Assembly (NCBI RefSeq): GCF_910592395.1
Contig: NC_088309.1
Coordinates: forward strand, 23,190,599-23,254,598
Direction: 5' to 3'
From: Lineus longissimus
Lineage: Eukaryota > Nemertea > Pilidiophora > Heteronemertea > Lineidae
Length of the DNA stretch: 64,000 nt
Shown: in pieces, positions 29,601 to 41,500 of the stretch
Position numbering within the stretch: position 1 is the stretch's first letter
How the letters are laid out: each line of letters starts with the position of its first letter
Notes under the pieces: generated by a model
The model's database searches: none
Told to the model about the DNA's origin: nothing
Seen by the model: the letters and a program-made list of their open reading frames with translations, nothing else
Made by a program: the position numbers and the translations under genes

Positions 29601-30630
29601 CAGATATATGGCTCATAAAATTAATGTTGTGGCGAGCATTATTAGGGAAAGTGGTTTCAGGCGCAGAAAATTTGAAGGGTTCAATTTTTAGCTGTCGAAT
29701 TTTGTCTGATCATCATCCCCAGGTTTTTGGCAAAGATCGAGTTATTAGAAGACGGCCGGGGACTGGAAAGCGGAATTTGCCTTTTTCTGTACCACCCTGT
29801 GTAGTAGCTTTTATTTTTGCTGATTGTATAATAATGTTGGCCGGTGTATTTTCTAAAACTGACTGGAGTCGTCATTGAAAGTGTGGTCAAAGTGCTTGTA
29901 GGATGGACTTACAAGCAAGGGAGAGGAAGTGCGATGGGTCAGTCACAAGGCTTCGAAGATGTATGAATATACCAAATTTCAGAACATTTTAAGAACTCAT
30001 ATGGAAAGTTGATGCTTTTACTCAAAGTTCTTCCCTGTTTTCGTTCAGTCTCCTGCTTTGTCCATTACATATTCTTGGTTGAACTCCGCCCTTGGTGACC
30101 TCGGGGGCACGCGCCGATGACTCATCCTGGCACCGAGGTTGATCATGTCACCGCCCTCATGAACATGATGAAAATAATGACAACCTCTTATCACCAGCAA
30201 AGAAAATGTGATTCCATGAGAAAGCCCGCAATGGATTCGTACCTCCGGGCTACAATTAGAGGTGTTATCTGTTTCTTTGTGCGGTGCACACCCCGTGGTG
30301 GTACCTCGGTTTGTCTCTTTGTGGTCTGCCACAGTAACCGTGATGACAAGAGAGGGAAGAAAAAATGATACTTCATCGGACACGTTTATCCATTCTTGGG
30401 CTTCTTTTGCACGGATGATGTTACTTGGGCTAAGTTTCTGTACGAAAAGATCAGCTAACTATTGACCAAAGACGATGCAATTGACCATGCTGTGACTTCA
30501 TGCAGTTTGCTCAGATGACAAAAGATACTCGCTGTTCGCACTTACTTGATTGCAAAGAAGGACAATAGGCCAGCGATGACAAAGTATAGGCTTTCTCCCC
30601 CAAAGCGTTGTACACGTAGGAGTTGGGTGA
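20669..30630. other. Gene-free sequence
   Basis: No gene recognised on either strand. Frames up to 96 codons (27298-27588 +) show no domain. A promoter-like patch lies at 23752-23842. The stretch 26.55-27.15 kb is richer in CpG and non-repetitive, and 28.3-28.7 kb looks similar; both are plausible regulatory blocks but nothing proves it. Several overlapping frames on both strands at 30045-30465 look like chance. Confidence 0.5.
23752..23842. promoter_or_regulatory. Candidate CRE + CCAAT module
   Basis: TTGTGACGTCACAA (23752-23765) is a 14-bp perfect palindrome containing the full cAMP-response element TGACGTCA. An inverted CCAAT box with its usual flank (ACCAATCAGC) lies about 75 bp downstream at 23838-23842. 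This pairing is typical of CREB/ATF- and NF-Y-controlled promoters. No gene is recognised next to it, so it may be an enhancer, the promoter of a noncoding transcript, or chance. Confidence 0.35.
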
Positions 30631-30772
30631 ACGTCAGCTTCATTGTAAATAGGCAAGCATTCGCTTTTTTATTTTCAGTTTAGATGCCAAATTTTAAGAA
30701 ATCTTTAACGCCAGCTACATTGTAAATAGGCAAGCATACGCCTTATCTATTTTCAGTTTAGATGTATATTCT
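30631..30772 (+). repeat. Two-copy tandem repeat, period 77 bp
   Basis: Copy 1 begins ACGTCAGCT at 30631 and copy 2 begins ACGCCAGCT at 30708. Both contain CATTGTAAATAGGCAAGCAT and end TTTTCAGTTTAGATG. The identity is high, so the duplication is fairly recent. Confidence 0.85.
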
Positions 30773-31848
30773 ATTGTACTGGCTGTGCCGCACAGTAAAA
30801 CAATTAAAACGTGCGTTCTATTCCCTCAAGATCTTTAAAGGATACAGAATGTCGCCATGGTCATTAAACTTGATTTTCCATCTTCCCATCCGAGATCAAA
30901 AAGGTTTCCTTTAAAGTTCGAAAACAATGTTGACACGCGCTCCTGAAAAGCTCTTGGTGTCAGAGTGAGTCCACGCGACGATTGACATCCTCCAGAGTGT
31001 TCATTTTGCAACGATTCTCATCAAGATCACTTTCGCATTTCGAAAACCAGGAAAGGAGCAGTTTTTGGTCATTGTGTCCCTGACACCTGCGACAAGCAAG
31101 AGTCGCTCCCAGTACTGCACCGTTCATAATTCAAAGGAAACAAAACTAAATATTCGAAAGAGGTGAAGAGAACTCAAGTAGATTTGAAAGAGGATGGAAA
31201 CCGCGACTTGAATGTTGAATAGCTAATTTTGAAGTGACCAAAAAGTGACAGCAACGCGGACGCTTTTGAAACACTTGACTTGGAAAGACCGAATTGAATG
31301 AATTGACCGAAGAGTTAGCGGTCAAAATGCGATGGGCTATTTTGGCGTCACGCCGAGAGAAGGGGTTTGGTGGACTTTCGCTTGCTCTGCCATGGAAACC
31401 ATTGAAATGATATCTTTGTGAAGCTCTTTAAAAAGTGAATGAGTGTTTGAAACTTGGGTAAATTCGCAGTGGCAAGGTGTAGATTGGATGGTTTGAGTTA
31501 CTATAGGGACATCCAAGTCGGCCTCTCCTCACCCGCCCGCTTCAATAGGACAAACTCAACAAAATCTGTTGCAGATTAAAAGATCCCGCTGAAAAATCAA
31601 TCACTTTTAATACCCCGGATAAAGTGATGAATATGTTATATTCATAACAGACAATGACAGATATGCAAAAAGGTGCAATGACTCAATCGGGTGATAATTT
31701 GCAGTTTTTCACTCTCCACTTTTTTCATTTGAACCCAGTCGCACTCAGAGAGTCTGAGACCATAAGGGCAATATCAGGCTGATAAAACCCTCTCTCATTT
31801 AATGAAACGAAGGAATACAAAAAAACAAGGTCAAAAGATGCCAGGTAC

Positions 31849-31975
31849 CGGCGTTCATTCAGTCGGGCTTCCGTTACAGAGCAATCGTACGACCGGTAGC
31901 CACTTTGGTCGCTCGTTCAGCCGACACGGCGTGCGGCACCGGCAACGCGCGGACCGACGCTCGTAACTGAACGCC
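31849..31975. other. Very CpG-dense 127-bp segment with short inverted ends
   Basis: I count about 21 CpG dinucleotides in ~127 bp, far above the surrounding AT-rich DNA. The segment is bounded by GGCGTTCA (from 31850) and its inverse TGAACGCC (to about 31975), and CCAGG flanks both ends. It could be a small inserted foldback element, or a regulatory CpG patch that escapes methylation. There is no coding content. Confidence 0.45.
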
Positions 31976-32937
31976 TCCAGGACAATCACAAATAAGATGG
32001 ATGTTCATTCATATGTTCATCTGGATGACAACTGGTACCTACTACTCCTCCACTTTACTGCTTCACCTTACGACTTGAGTTACATTGGCAAACACAATCT
32101 CCACTCACAGGAACAATTGACATGATTTGGCGTGAACTTGAGAACATTGGGGGAGAGAGGGCCGTTTATGGATTTGCGCTGTCTGGGCCGCAAAAGATGA
32201 GTCACGAAATGAAATGTTGCATGACAAGGATTTTGTACTTTCTGTTCGACAACCGCTGTTGTGTTTTGCTGTTCACTCTCGATCAATGTTCTGTTTATCA
32301 AAGAAATGTATTAGATCGTGCTTTTTCTTATTTGTGGTTCTCCAAAGTCACGTCACGAAATTGATCAGTTAGAAGCCACTTTAGCAGTTCTTCTTATGCT
32401 GATCTTGTCGTCTGAGAATCGTCCTTTTTACACAACATTATAGAACACTACTTCCGATGGAGAAAGTCTCCCTTCTGGATAGGGAGATGAACGAGCCGAT
32501 TCACTGCGTCCAGAGTGTATGGTCGCAGGTCTGCGGTAGATGGAGGTTTGGGAAAGAGAAGGGAACAAGAAAACGCAATGAAAGACACAACGACCGTCTT
32601 CCCAAAAGAACCAAAATCAAAGTCACAGTCACCCTCGTTTTTCTACTACTTATACAATGAAACGTGTCTTTTTTTTCATTGAAAAAAAAACATGGCTATT
32701 CTTGAACTTTTAAGTGGTGGTAAATTCACGACACTCAAAAACAACAAAAGATGCCAGGCCACTTGACGCGCGAAAGAAAAAATGACGCCCGCAGCCAACA
32801 TGCACCCAGGGGCTAGTACCCGCCCTTTTCATCCGCCAGTGGTTACCCACATCCATCAGCGGTACTCCGCAGACTCCATTAAGAAAATGGCAAAAAATTA
32901 CACCAGGAAGCCCCGCACCGAACAGGGAAATCCTTAT

Positions 32938-32976
32938 GCCTCTAATTAATCAATTGTTCTAGAAGATTAATTGAGG
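32938..32976. other. AT-rich imperfect hairpin with TAAT words
   Basis: CCTCTAATTAATC on the left pairs with GATTAATTGAGG on the right around a 13-nt loop, with one small bulge. It contains two ATTAAT homeodomain-type words in opposite orientation. Function is unknown. Confidence 0.35.
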
Positions 32977-33617
32977 TGGCACAGATGTTGCGGGATGAAT
33001 CAGCCTCAGAGTACCTGTCGGGGCCCTTCTTGGCATTTTCAATAGTTACTACGGACGATTTCTCTGTTCCTACGGTGGCGAACTCTGTCCTAACTCTGCT
33101 GAAGCTGAAAGTCATTTGCTGAGGGTAGGTGTGGTAGGAATAACTGTCACTGTATAGAGTGTCACGGGAAAATCATTCCTATGATGCGCTCCTCCTATAG
33201 TATGCGCTCTGAAGTAGAAAATCTTGGATCTCTATTGAGAACCACAGATTCAAATCTATCTCCTTACAAAAGACGTGGACCGCTTTTCCCGGGGTCCGGA
33301 CTAAAACTGCTACGCCGGCCACGAGTTAAAGCCAGTCCAATCACTTGCAACCATCCTTGCAACTTGAACATTGTAACTCACCGCATACATGAACTCTTCC
33401 AGGCAAACTCTTAGCAATTTGGGGAAAACAATTTGTCATTGATAAAAGTATTGTTTTGGAATGCAGTTCCCAAGTTTCTGCGACAATACTTACCACCATC
33501 GAAGAGCATACACGAGCGCATCCTACCCTTAGTTCTACGAAGCGATTACCATCATGTCACCAGTCACGCAGCCACGATCAGCACTCCTCCTCCGATCCCT
33601 ACCCTTGTTGCCAATCG

Positions 33618-33748
33618 CAATGACGTCGCTCTTGTTGCCATAGCTCAGTGCCTGGCCAACCATGACGTCACAACTGCGTCAACCATAGCTGTTTGGTATG
33701 ATGTCATCACCAGCGAGGCAACCATGTCGTCATGACGAATGACGCTAG
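33618..33748. promoter_or_regulatory. Cluster of TGACG (CRE/ATF-like) sites
   Basis: Within 130 bp there are TGACGTCG (33621), a consensus CRE TGACGTCA (33663), TGATGTCA (33699), the palindrome CGTCATGACG (33728-33737) and TGACGC (33740). Words of the form CAACCATAGCT/CAACCATG recur between them, which suggests a decayed internal duplication. The cluster lies about 1.9 kb 5' of the rabaptin start codon. This is a candidate bZIP-bound enhancer or promoter by motif content only. Confidence 0.35.
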
Positions 33749-33904
33749 GTTGTATGAAGTCATTTTCTGCAGACTTACATTTCTGAGACAATTCAATTTT
33801 GATGAGCAAATGCAGAAATTAATGACTATCAAGAAAACGTGATGGTAATGTTATAATTACTTTGATACACGTCCCATTGGCGATCTTCGCTCTTTAGGAC
33901 ACGA

Positions 33905-34330
33905 AGCAGACGTCAGTTCAATCCTGGATCAAGCAGACGATATCCAAGTGTTCAAATCCGGGAATCCTGTCAAAAATGGAATCACAGCCTAAGCCTCCGG
34001 GGCGGGAGCATTGTATGCAATTTACTAATTAAATATTTCGAATTTCAATTTGCAAGCGAAATATTCCCAAAAGGGAGCAGACGTCATTCCCCTGCCAATG
34101 TCGTCTGCTCAATTGGGTCTTGGGGCACGTAGAGTTATAGATGCCGGATTATATTAATTTCCTTTGGGTTATTAAATGTTCAAATTCGAACAAAAATGGT
34201 CACATACATGTTGGAATCTTTGTAGACGAGTAATTAAAATCTTTCCATGATTTTGTTTGATTGGATTTCGTCTGTTGGGTATTGGTTCAATGGCGGCAAA
34301 GGTTTCAGGCGATGGAGACAGAAGCAGACG
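33905..34330. promoter_or_regulatory. AGCAGACG motif cluster with a hairpin
   Basis: AGCAGACG occurs at 33905, 33932, 34076 and 34323, and its inverse CGTCTGCT at 34102. The copies at 34075-34088 and 34097-34110 form an imperfect 14-bp inverted repeat (GAGCAGACGTCATT / AATGTCGTCTGCTC) around an 8-nt loop. CAGAC is the SMAD-type core, but no binding is shown. Confidence 0.3.
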
Positions 34331-35162
34331 TTGCCGTAATATTTATGTGGTTTTTTTGTTTGTTGGTTTCATAAAGAAAGAAAACCCCTTTTAATCATAA
34401 CTACCATTTTACATGTATATCCACCATGAAGGTTTGAAAACTGTACATTCATCTGCATGTCTCCAACAAATAGTTCTTTTCTGAGCTTTCCTTTAAAAAT
34501 CGCTCTCTGTTTAGAAATATGCTGCACCAGCTGTGGCGGGTGATGACCCCATTGCTCACATGCCGCCAGATGGATGCTATCCCTCATGAGCTGCTCGGCC
34601 AAGAAAACCCTAAAAAGATTTCAACTATCATGTATGCACTAATGTGTAGCATGGCACATGGAAGTCACTGTCTTCAGGGGCGTAACTAGCGGGGGCCATC
34701 GGTGCAGATGCCCTCCTCAACTCCCTCCCAGAGGTTGCCCCCAAAGATCGCGATTTTGGCCGAGGGACATCGGAAGATCGAAAAACTAGCTCCACTGGTC
34801 TTTCTCCCGTATACGAGTTGGTCGATTGCGACTTGCAGATACGTCCACATCCATGATGCCTTCAGGGATACCCAGGTATACCAAAGACAGTAGAAAGTTG
34901 GTGGCTATACGACTAACTAAAGCGACTGTGACTTGAAATCCCCCGCTGCAAAGTTTTGTAGACAAGCGGGACAAAAATGTTAAGACACTGCTATGACGCA
35001 ATTCATTTGTTGTTAGAGGAACATTCAAGTTGCAAGTCACAACTGATTCCAACCTGCTACAGATACAGCTATCACATCGTCCCAGAGGAATGCAAGAGGC
35101 AGTGAAGACATTGGTTGTGACGAACAGCACACTGCACATGTCTATAGACAATCTCCCGGGCG

Positions 35163-35332
35163 CCGGTGTAGAAGTTTAAAATTTCCTAGGACGGAATGCC
35201 CGGGAAACAAAGGATTCTATTATGCGCTTCAATCTCTGAGCTATTGACGGTCATGGTCTCTATAGAACCATATTTCAGAATACAATAGGGCCGGACACTT
35301 TTTCCAGGGGGCATTTGTTACTGTTACACCGG
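35163..35332. mobile_element. CCGGTGTA-ended MITE, full-length copy
   Basis: This 170-bp element has 8-bp terminal inverted repeats CCGGTGTA (35163-35170) and TACACCGG (35325-35332). Its interior shares long blocks with the copy at 55485-55642: AAGGATTCTATT, GAGCTATTGACGGTC and TTTTTCCAGGGGG in the same order. It has no coding capacity. No clear target-site duplication is seen. It sits 240 bp 5' of the rabaptin start codon and may lie in its promoter or 5' UTR. Confidence 0.7.
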
Positions 35333-35571
35333 GCCACATGTCCAATTTACATGCACCCGCTGAAATTGTCACATAGTGGCAGAGACAGTAGGTCGAGTGA
35401 GGCTAAACAGACAGATCACCATTGGCGATGCTTGGAGAATGGTCTACAGACTACCACTACCGCAAACAACAACTACGACTACCACAAAATGGCCGATCAT
35501 TTTCCGATTTGCGGTCGTCATCTATGTGAAAATCAATGAATCGTAATAAATACATAAGCAAATAATTTACC

Positions 35572-38500
35572 ATGACGGAAATTGATGAGTTTGGACCCCT
35601 TACTTCAGCTGGGGATCCAGATGATGGTAAGAAAATAGTTCAAATAACCACAAAAAGCAAGTGTTTTGTTGGGATCACCACTTTTCTGAAGGATGATGAG
35701 CCGAACACCAACTCATGACACACATTTGTACACACATTTGCACACTGCCTAGTTGTTCGGCATCACTTGGTGGAAGTGACAGACCAGGGTCCAGGCTTGA
35801 GTCGATTACGTATACTTTGTCAAAAGAGCTGGCCACAAGTGACTATCCCAACAACTCAAAAAATAATTGGCAACAGATTTTGAATAGTGTTTTTTTTTCT
35901 TTAATTGTCAATTGTCTAAATTAAAATTGTAGTGATGCAGCCATTGCTACAAAAACCTGTCTCTATCAGTCTCAGAATCTGTCTGAAATGTGGGCATTGT
36001 CATGCCAGACTGTCTCGAATTGGAGGATCCTTTACCAAAAATTGGAAAATGACTTGCTTCCTATTACATGTGCTATGAATTATTTGCACACTTTCTAGTT
36101 TCTACCTTCAGAATCCCTTTTTTCTTCACAGCAGCTTTGCAAGTTCTCTTACATTTCTTACTTTTCTGACTTTTCAGTCAGTGGCACCTCAATTCATGAA
36201 AGACTAAATTATTTAGAACAAAGAGAGAAAGAATTGATAAACGAAAGAGAGGAGGCAGAAAAAGACTTTGGAATCAAGCGAGCTAAATTCAAAGAATTAT
36301 TTTTGCAGAAGGAAAGTAAGTAGGCTACATGTATTGTTTTTGTGGGCTTCATGAAGTATGGGTCAGCAAACCAGCTCTTATGAGCATGGGCAACTCCTCT
36401 TAAATTAAAATCCTCTCATTGCCACAATATGTACAGCTTCTTCTTCTGACCAAAAATGTATCCAAGGTGAAAAAATTTTTAAAACGGGCAAGCATATCTC
36501 AAAACTGTTCATTGACCAACATTTGTTTTGCTTTTTTTCATTCTTCAGTTATCTGGTTTATGCATATTTTGTCTTCACACTGCATTATATAGGTTCCTTT
36601 GAGTTGACTTATTTCCAATTTCCTTTATTATGTCTCTCCTTTCTCACAGTTCATCGGAGCTATTCATGGTTGTAAGTTGTATGGAGATTACAATTAATGA
36701 AATATTGCTGAATCAAACACAACCCAGGCCCTTCCTGTGCATACTAGCCACCTAAAGACTACCAATTTGCCCCCTTCGCTCCTACCTATATTCCCCCTTT
36801 AACAGTTACCCTCTCTTTATATTTTCAGATGATCTAGAACAGAAAACCAAAGTACTTAATGAAACGCAAGAAGAAAATGCCAAGCTGAAAGAGGAATTGG
36901 AGAAATTACGCATCGAGGTCGGAGACATCAAGGCGGCTGTTGCGCTGACAGAGTGTGGACGGCAAGATGATGTGTCTGAGATGCAGAGGAAGTACCAGGA
37001 GGAGATTTCATCCTTACAACATATTATGGATGGTAAGTCATACAATGTAGCAATGTTGTGCAGATGGATTAAACCTGGTGATATTCGCAAGGCAAAAGGT
37101 TCGCAACTTTGCACATTTCCATTTCAGGGTGAAAAAATTCATGTTTTCTGCCAAAAATGAAATGGTCAGTACATATGAGTAAAATATTTTAGCGAGTTAT
37201 ATTGTTCGTGTGTCAGTCATAGGAACCTTGCCATTGCTGTACAGGATGATTTATATGAAATTTAAGACTCATAACAGTGCATTCTTGCTTTCTAGCATCA
37301 ATTGATGAAGCCTCCAGAACCACGGCGGAAAAATATGAAGAGGACCGTGTTCACTTGTTGAAAGCCAATGAAGCCTTAGAAGGCGAGGTTGAGGAACTCA
37401 AGAGTAAACTGTCACAGGAAAGGTAAGGTGTTAAGACATGTAAGAACAGGGCACAATCACAAGGCCTAAAATCTACTGAACACTGCTGAAGGAACCCTGA
37501 GTTGAGCTGATGCTGGTGTTTGTCTCTTAGTAATTGAGCAACTTGGCTCTGTTGTAAAAAAAACAGTTTTGGTCACTTACTTGGTGTTAACTTTAATTGG
37601 CATTTATCTCCTTCAAGTAAGCCCAGTGGACTTGACGCCAGTTTAGGACTAGAATATTGCCCCACTCCCCAGGACCATTTCATATTAATAATTGTTCAAA
37701 TTTGGCATGTCTTGGTCATGATCTTTGGTTGAAAGTTATGGTATTCATTTCAGGGAAGGATTTCTTGCCACAGTGACCAAGTCTTTGAAGAAGGTTAGCC
37801 ACACGGTTGGCCATACTGCAGCCGAGAAAGCCGAGGCTGAAAACCTTGAGGAGAGCTTTCGAAAAGCCCAGGAAGATGCGGAAATATTGAAATCAGTCGT
37901 GGAACCCCTCGAAGAAGAAATCAAATGTTTGAAGGATAAACTGCGAGATGCTGTCAATCGGTTGGATGAGATCGAAGAGGAGGTAAGAAAAGTATCATCT
38001 GTCATTCCCTTCGAGCCAAACACCTGTTTGTAACCCAATCTCTTCTGCAAATTGGGATGTTTTTTAACTTCATATACAGTTTAGTACTTACCAGGCCCGT
38101 TATCCATTGACCTTGGTTGTCTGCCCTTTAATCAAAGAAAAGTAATTGGTCATCATTATTGCCATATTTTGTTTTATCAGTAAGAATAAAATGGCTTGAG
38201 CAAAGTAAAAGGACTGTATATTCATAACAGTGCTTTAATTTCAGAAAAAGAACCACTTCCAAACCCAGGCTAAACCAGTCCTGGACAAACTACCAGTGCT
38301 GCCAGCTGAGAGTCTCTTGAAATCCTCTGACGAAAAGGTAAGGTCACATAGTACCAATTTCTCCAAGATCAAAACTTGAAGCAGAACACTCATATAAGAA
38401 TATGTTTGTTTTGTTGTTATCAAGTTCCAATTCTGACCTTTCTTATTTTCCATTCAGCTGAAAGAAATGCATACATATCTGCAGGCAGAGAAGTCTTCAA

Positions 38501-41500
38501 GGTCAGACTTGGAGATGTATGTAGCAGTGCTCAACACACAGAGAAATGTGCTGCAAGATGAGACAGAGAAATTTAGGAAGGAACTGCATGAAGGTAGGTG
38601 TGTCGTGTTTTTCTCCACCCGAAAGTTTTTCCAGAAGCTAAAACTTGTTGCCGTCAATGATTTCCAGCTGTCCAGTTGGTTTTATTATTGCCTCATTGAC
38701 CAATTGTTGTCACAGCTGCGTATGCTTTGAATGTAGATTTTATAATTTCATTGAATTGAATATTTAGGATAACAAATAGTGCATTGTAGTTTTCTGGTTT
38801 GTGCCATTTCATAGGCCTGCAACATCATATTCACCAGAAGTCACCATTAGAAATTGATGTTTTGTTTTTAGTTTGCCGTCTGCTCGAGAAAGAGAAGAAG
38901 GAACACAACGACCTGAAGCGTACTTGGCAAATGGCCAATGACCAGTTCCTGGAGGCGCAGCGTCTGCTCATGAAGGACATGATGAGAATGGAGAGTGTCC
39001 TCACTGCAGAACAGCAGAGACAAATTTCAGGTTTGTCACAATTTTAATGTTTGTTTGTTCATTTTGCAATGTTCAAACAGAGCATTGAACTGGTTGTTGG
39101 TTAACTGTAAAGCTGGCAAGTGGAAATATCTTCGCACTCCTCACCCTGCAAATGAAATGTTTGAAATATAGCATTGACATATGACATGGGTTCAAAATGG
39201 TGGATGACATCTGTTTCCAAAGCACTGATCATAACCAATCACCAATATTTTTCCATGTGGAGAACGCCCAGTTGTCAGTTACTACATGTACTTTCACTCC
39301 CTCACCTATTCAAGTAGAAATTTCAGACCTTCATTCTTTTGAAAAATGAGGCGGGCCAAATCATTTCCTCTGCACCCTTCCTGTGAAGACAGACTCAGTG
39401 TTTACGTGTAGTACCTGGTTAGAGGAATTTTTCATCAAACATGGAATTTTTATCCTATATTTCTTGGAACATTTTTTTTATCCCACGCCCACCCTGATGT
39501 GTGTTTCAGAGCTTCAGAGGAAAGAACAAGAATCGGCCCAACAGCAACTACAACAGGAGGAAAAAAGTGACAACGAAATTGCTGTTTCCCCCAAAGGTAG
39601 AACTAAAGACGCCTCTCTCTCTGCATGCCCATTAACTATCTGAACTACATGTAACCTAACATTGATTCTTGTGCCTAACCATACCCTTGTGAATTAATTT
39701 GATAGAAAGCCTTTTAGATTAGTCCATTCCCCAAGCAAATTAATTAAAGTGAGCTCAGTAGAATTATAACAAAATTTAATTTCAGTGTTTCTGCGAGGTA
39801 AGGATTGCTTTCATTTTGCATCCCCTTATCACACGTACACAGCGGTGATTCCAATTTACCGGTTACAGGCCACAGAGGATTCTCCAGAATCTTTGATAAA
39901 AGATACTAAAGGGTCATAGGCACTCCTATCACTTTCTTTCACTCCTCAATTTCATCAGCCTTAAGGGATACAGCTTAGTCTATTGTGGCCCAGAACCAGT
40001 ATACAAGTGCAGTCACTGTTGTGTATTGAAAGCCCTGAATTCAGCATGTTTTATATGATTATTTACTTAACCTCTATAATTTGCATGTCTCATGATGGTT
40101 TGAACTTCTGATCGAGTAAGATGAGGCTCTATAATGCAATTTAAATCTAAATTCATGTATAAATGTCTGATTTTTACATGATGGCCAGGAATACAGAGAC
40201 AGTGCCAATATTCCTGATTCTTTCATAGCTTCCAATTCCGTTGAAGCCAATATTTGAACCTGAAGTCAGATTTCTGTACAGTATTCAGCAGAGGTGTACA
40301 CAAACATTTGGAGCCGAGGATTATTTTCGTAACATCCAGTTAATTCCATGTTGATTGAATATTTCTTCTATTTAGTCATGAAGAGATCCCCACGTGTGAG
40401 CCCTTCAAAGGACAAGAGGATAAGTGCAGAGGTATGTCTGAATCAAACTTCAGGCTCCTTAATTTGAAAAGTTTGGCCCTGTGCCTACCCAGGCAGCCTC
40501 TCACTCAGACTGGAGCAGTTTGCACTCCTGCAAGATATGGGGTGCGGTTAGGCCCGCAGTGTGGCATTCACGCAGTAAACTGCCTGTACCACCAGTCCTC
40601 TTTCATGTGGGATTTCAGTCTGTTGTGTTGGACTATGCTGACTTCATATCTTTTTTATCATTTCAGCTTCTACAAACTGATGGCGTCCTGAAAAAGGCAG
40701 ATTCCAAGAGCTCGCTCACTTCAATGAATCAATCTGACGACCTTTACGCATTTACTGACGGCCTACAAGAGGAGGAACAGATGAAAAAATCATGGTCGAG
40801 CTCTGACTTGACCGAGGAGCAGTTGGAAGGAATGGACACGAGGTCATTATCTGAGATAGAGGGCGCTGTGAGGACTAGTCCAGAAAGATCGATGGTCATT
40901 CCAAGTTTGACAGAGGCTCAGCATAGGTCTATCACAGGTGAGTTCTTCTCTACGAGACATTCGTCAACATTATTAAGTCGGCTACTGCTACACATCACTC
41001 ATGTCAACACGGTAATGACGTAACGTCATTCATTCTCTCATGCAACGTGGCCCAGTGCATCATGAAGTGACACAATGAAGTCTTCACTATACACTTCAGT
41101 AAACACTATACAGTGCCACAAACCGAACTTCAATCTCCTAATTACAGATCCGACTGCTGAATCATTGGAGAGGGATTCTATGTTAGCTAGTCTAAAAGCC
41201 AAGCCATCGGACACAGTGCCCACTCTGATGGGCAAGCGGCTAGTCAGCGAGAAGGAATGGCAAATGTTGCAGTATGAGGTAATTCTTGCTTTCCAGTGCT
41301 AGTGAGTTGGCTCTATCTAGCCTTTTAAGTTGAGTTTTGTTGGTCAACGTTTTCAAGGTGTATTGTCCTGACTGAATGATGTGTCCACTGGTTCCACTGA
41401 ACGCTGGGCAACTTTTGCATTATGGGTTGCTATGGCGTACCAGTCTTAAAAGGACATGTTCTACTAATGAATTTGATCTATCAAATGCAAAGAAGACAAT

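Larger units (their letters stand above)
33181..35162. other. Gene-free region upstream of rabaptin
   Basis: Frames of 77-121 codons exist (33433-33735 +, 34786-35151 -), but none has a recognisable domain or splice continuity. The region is notable for clusters of short motifs listed separately and may contain part of the rabaptin 5' regulatory region or 5' untranslated exons, which I cannot define. Confidence 0.4.

Noticed and set aside
30045-30465. Four overlapping 60-112-codon frames on both strands
   Set aside because: Mutually overlapping in different frames without domain signal; looks like locally stop-poor DNA.
34786-35151. 121-codon minus-strand frame upstream of rabaptin
   Set aside because: No family resemblance and no neighbouring exon with compatible splice sites.
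40434-40691. Read-through frames around rabaptin exons 10-11 as a separate small gene
   Set aside because: They start in exon 10 or intron 10 and cross the 40667 acceptor; the spliced model explains the conserved part.
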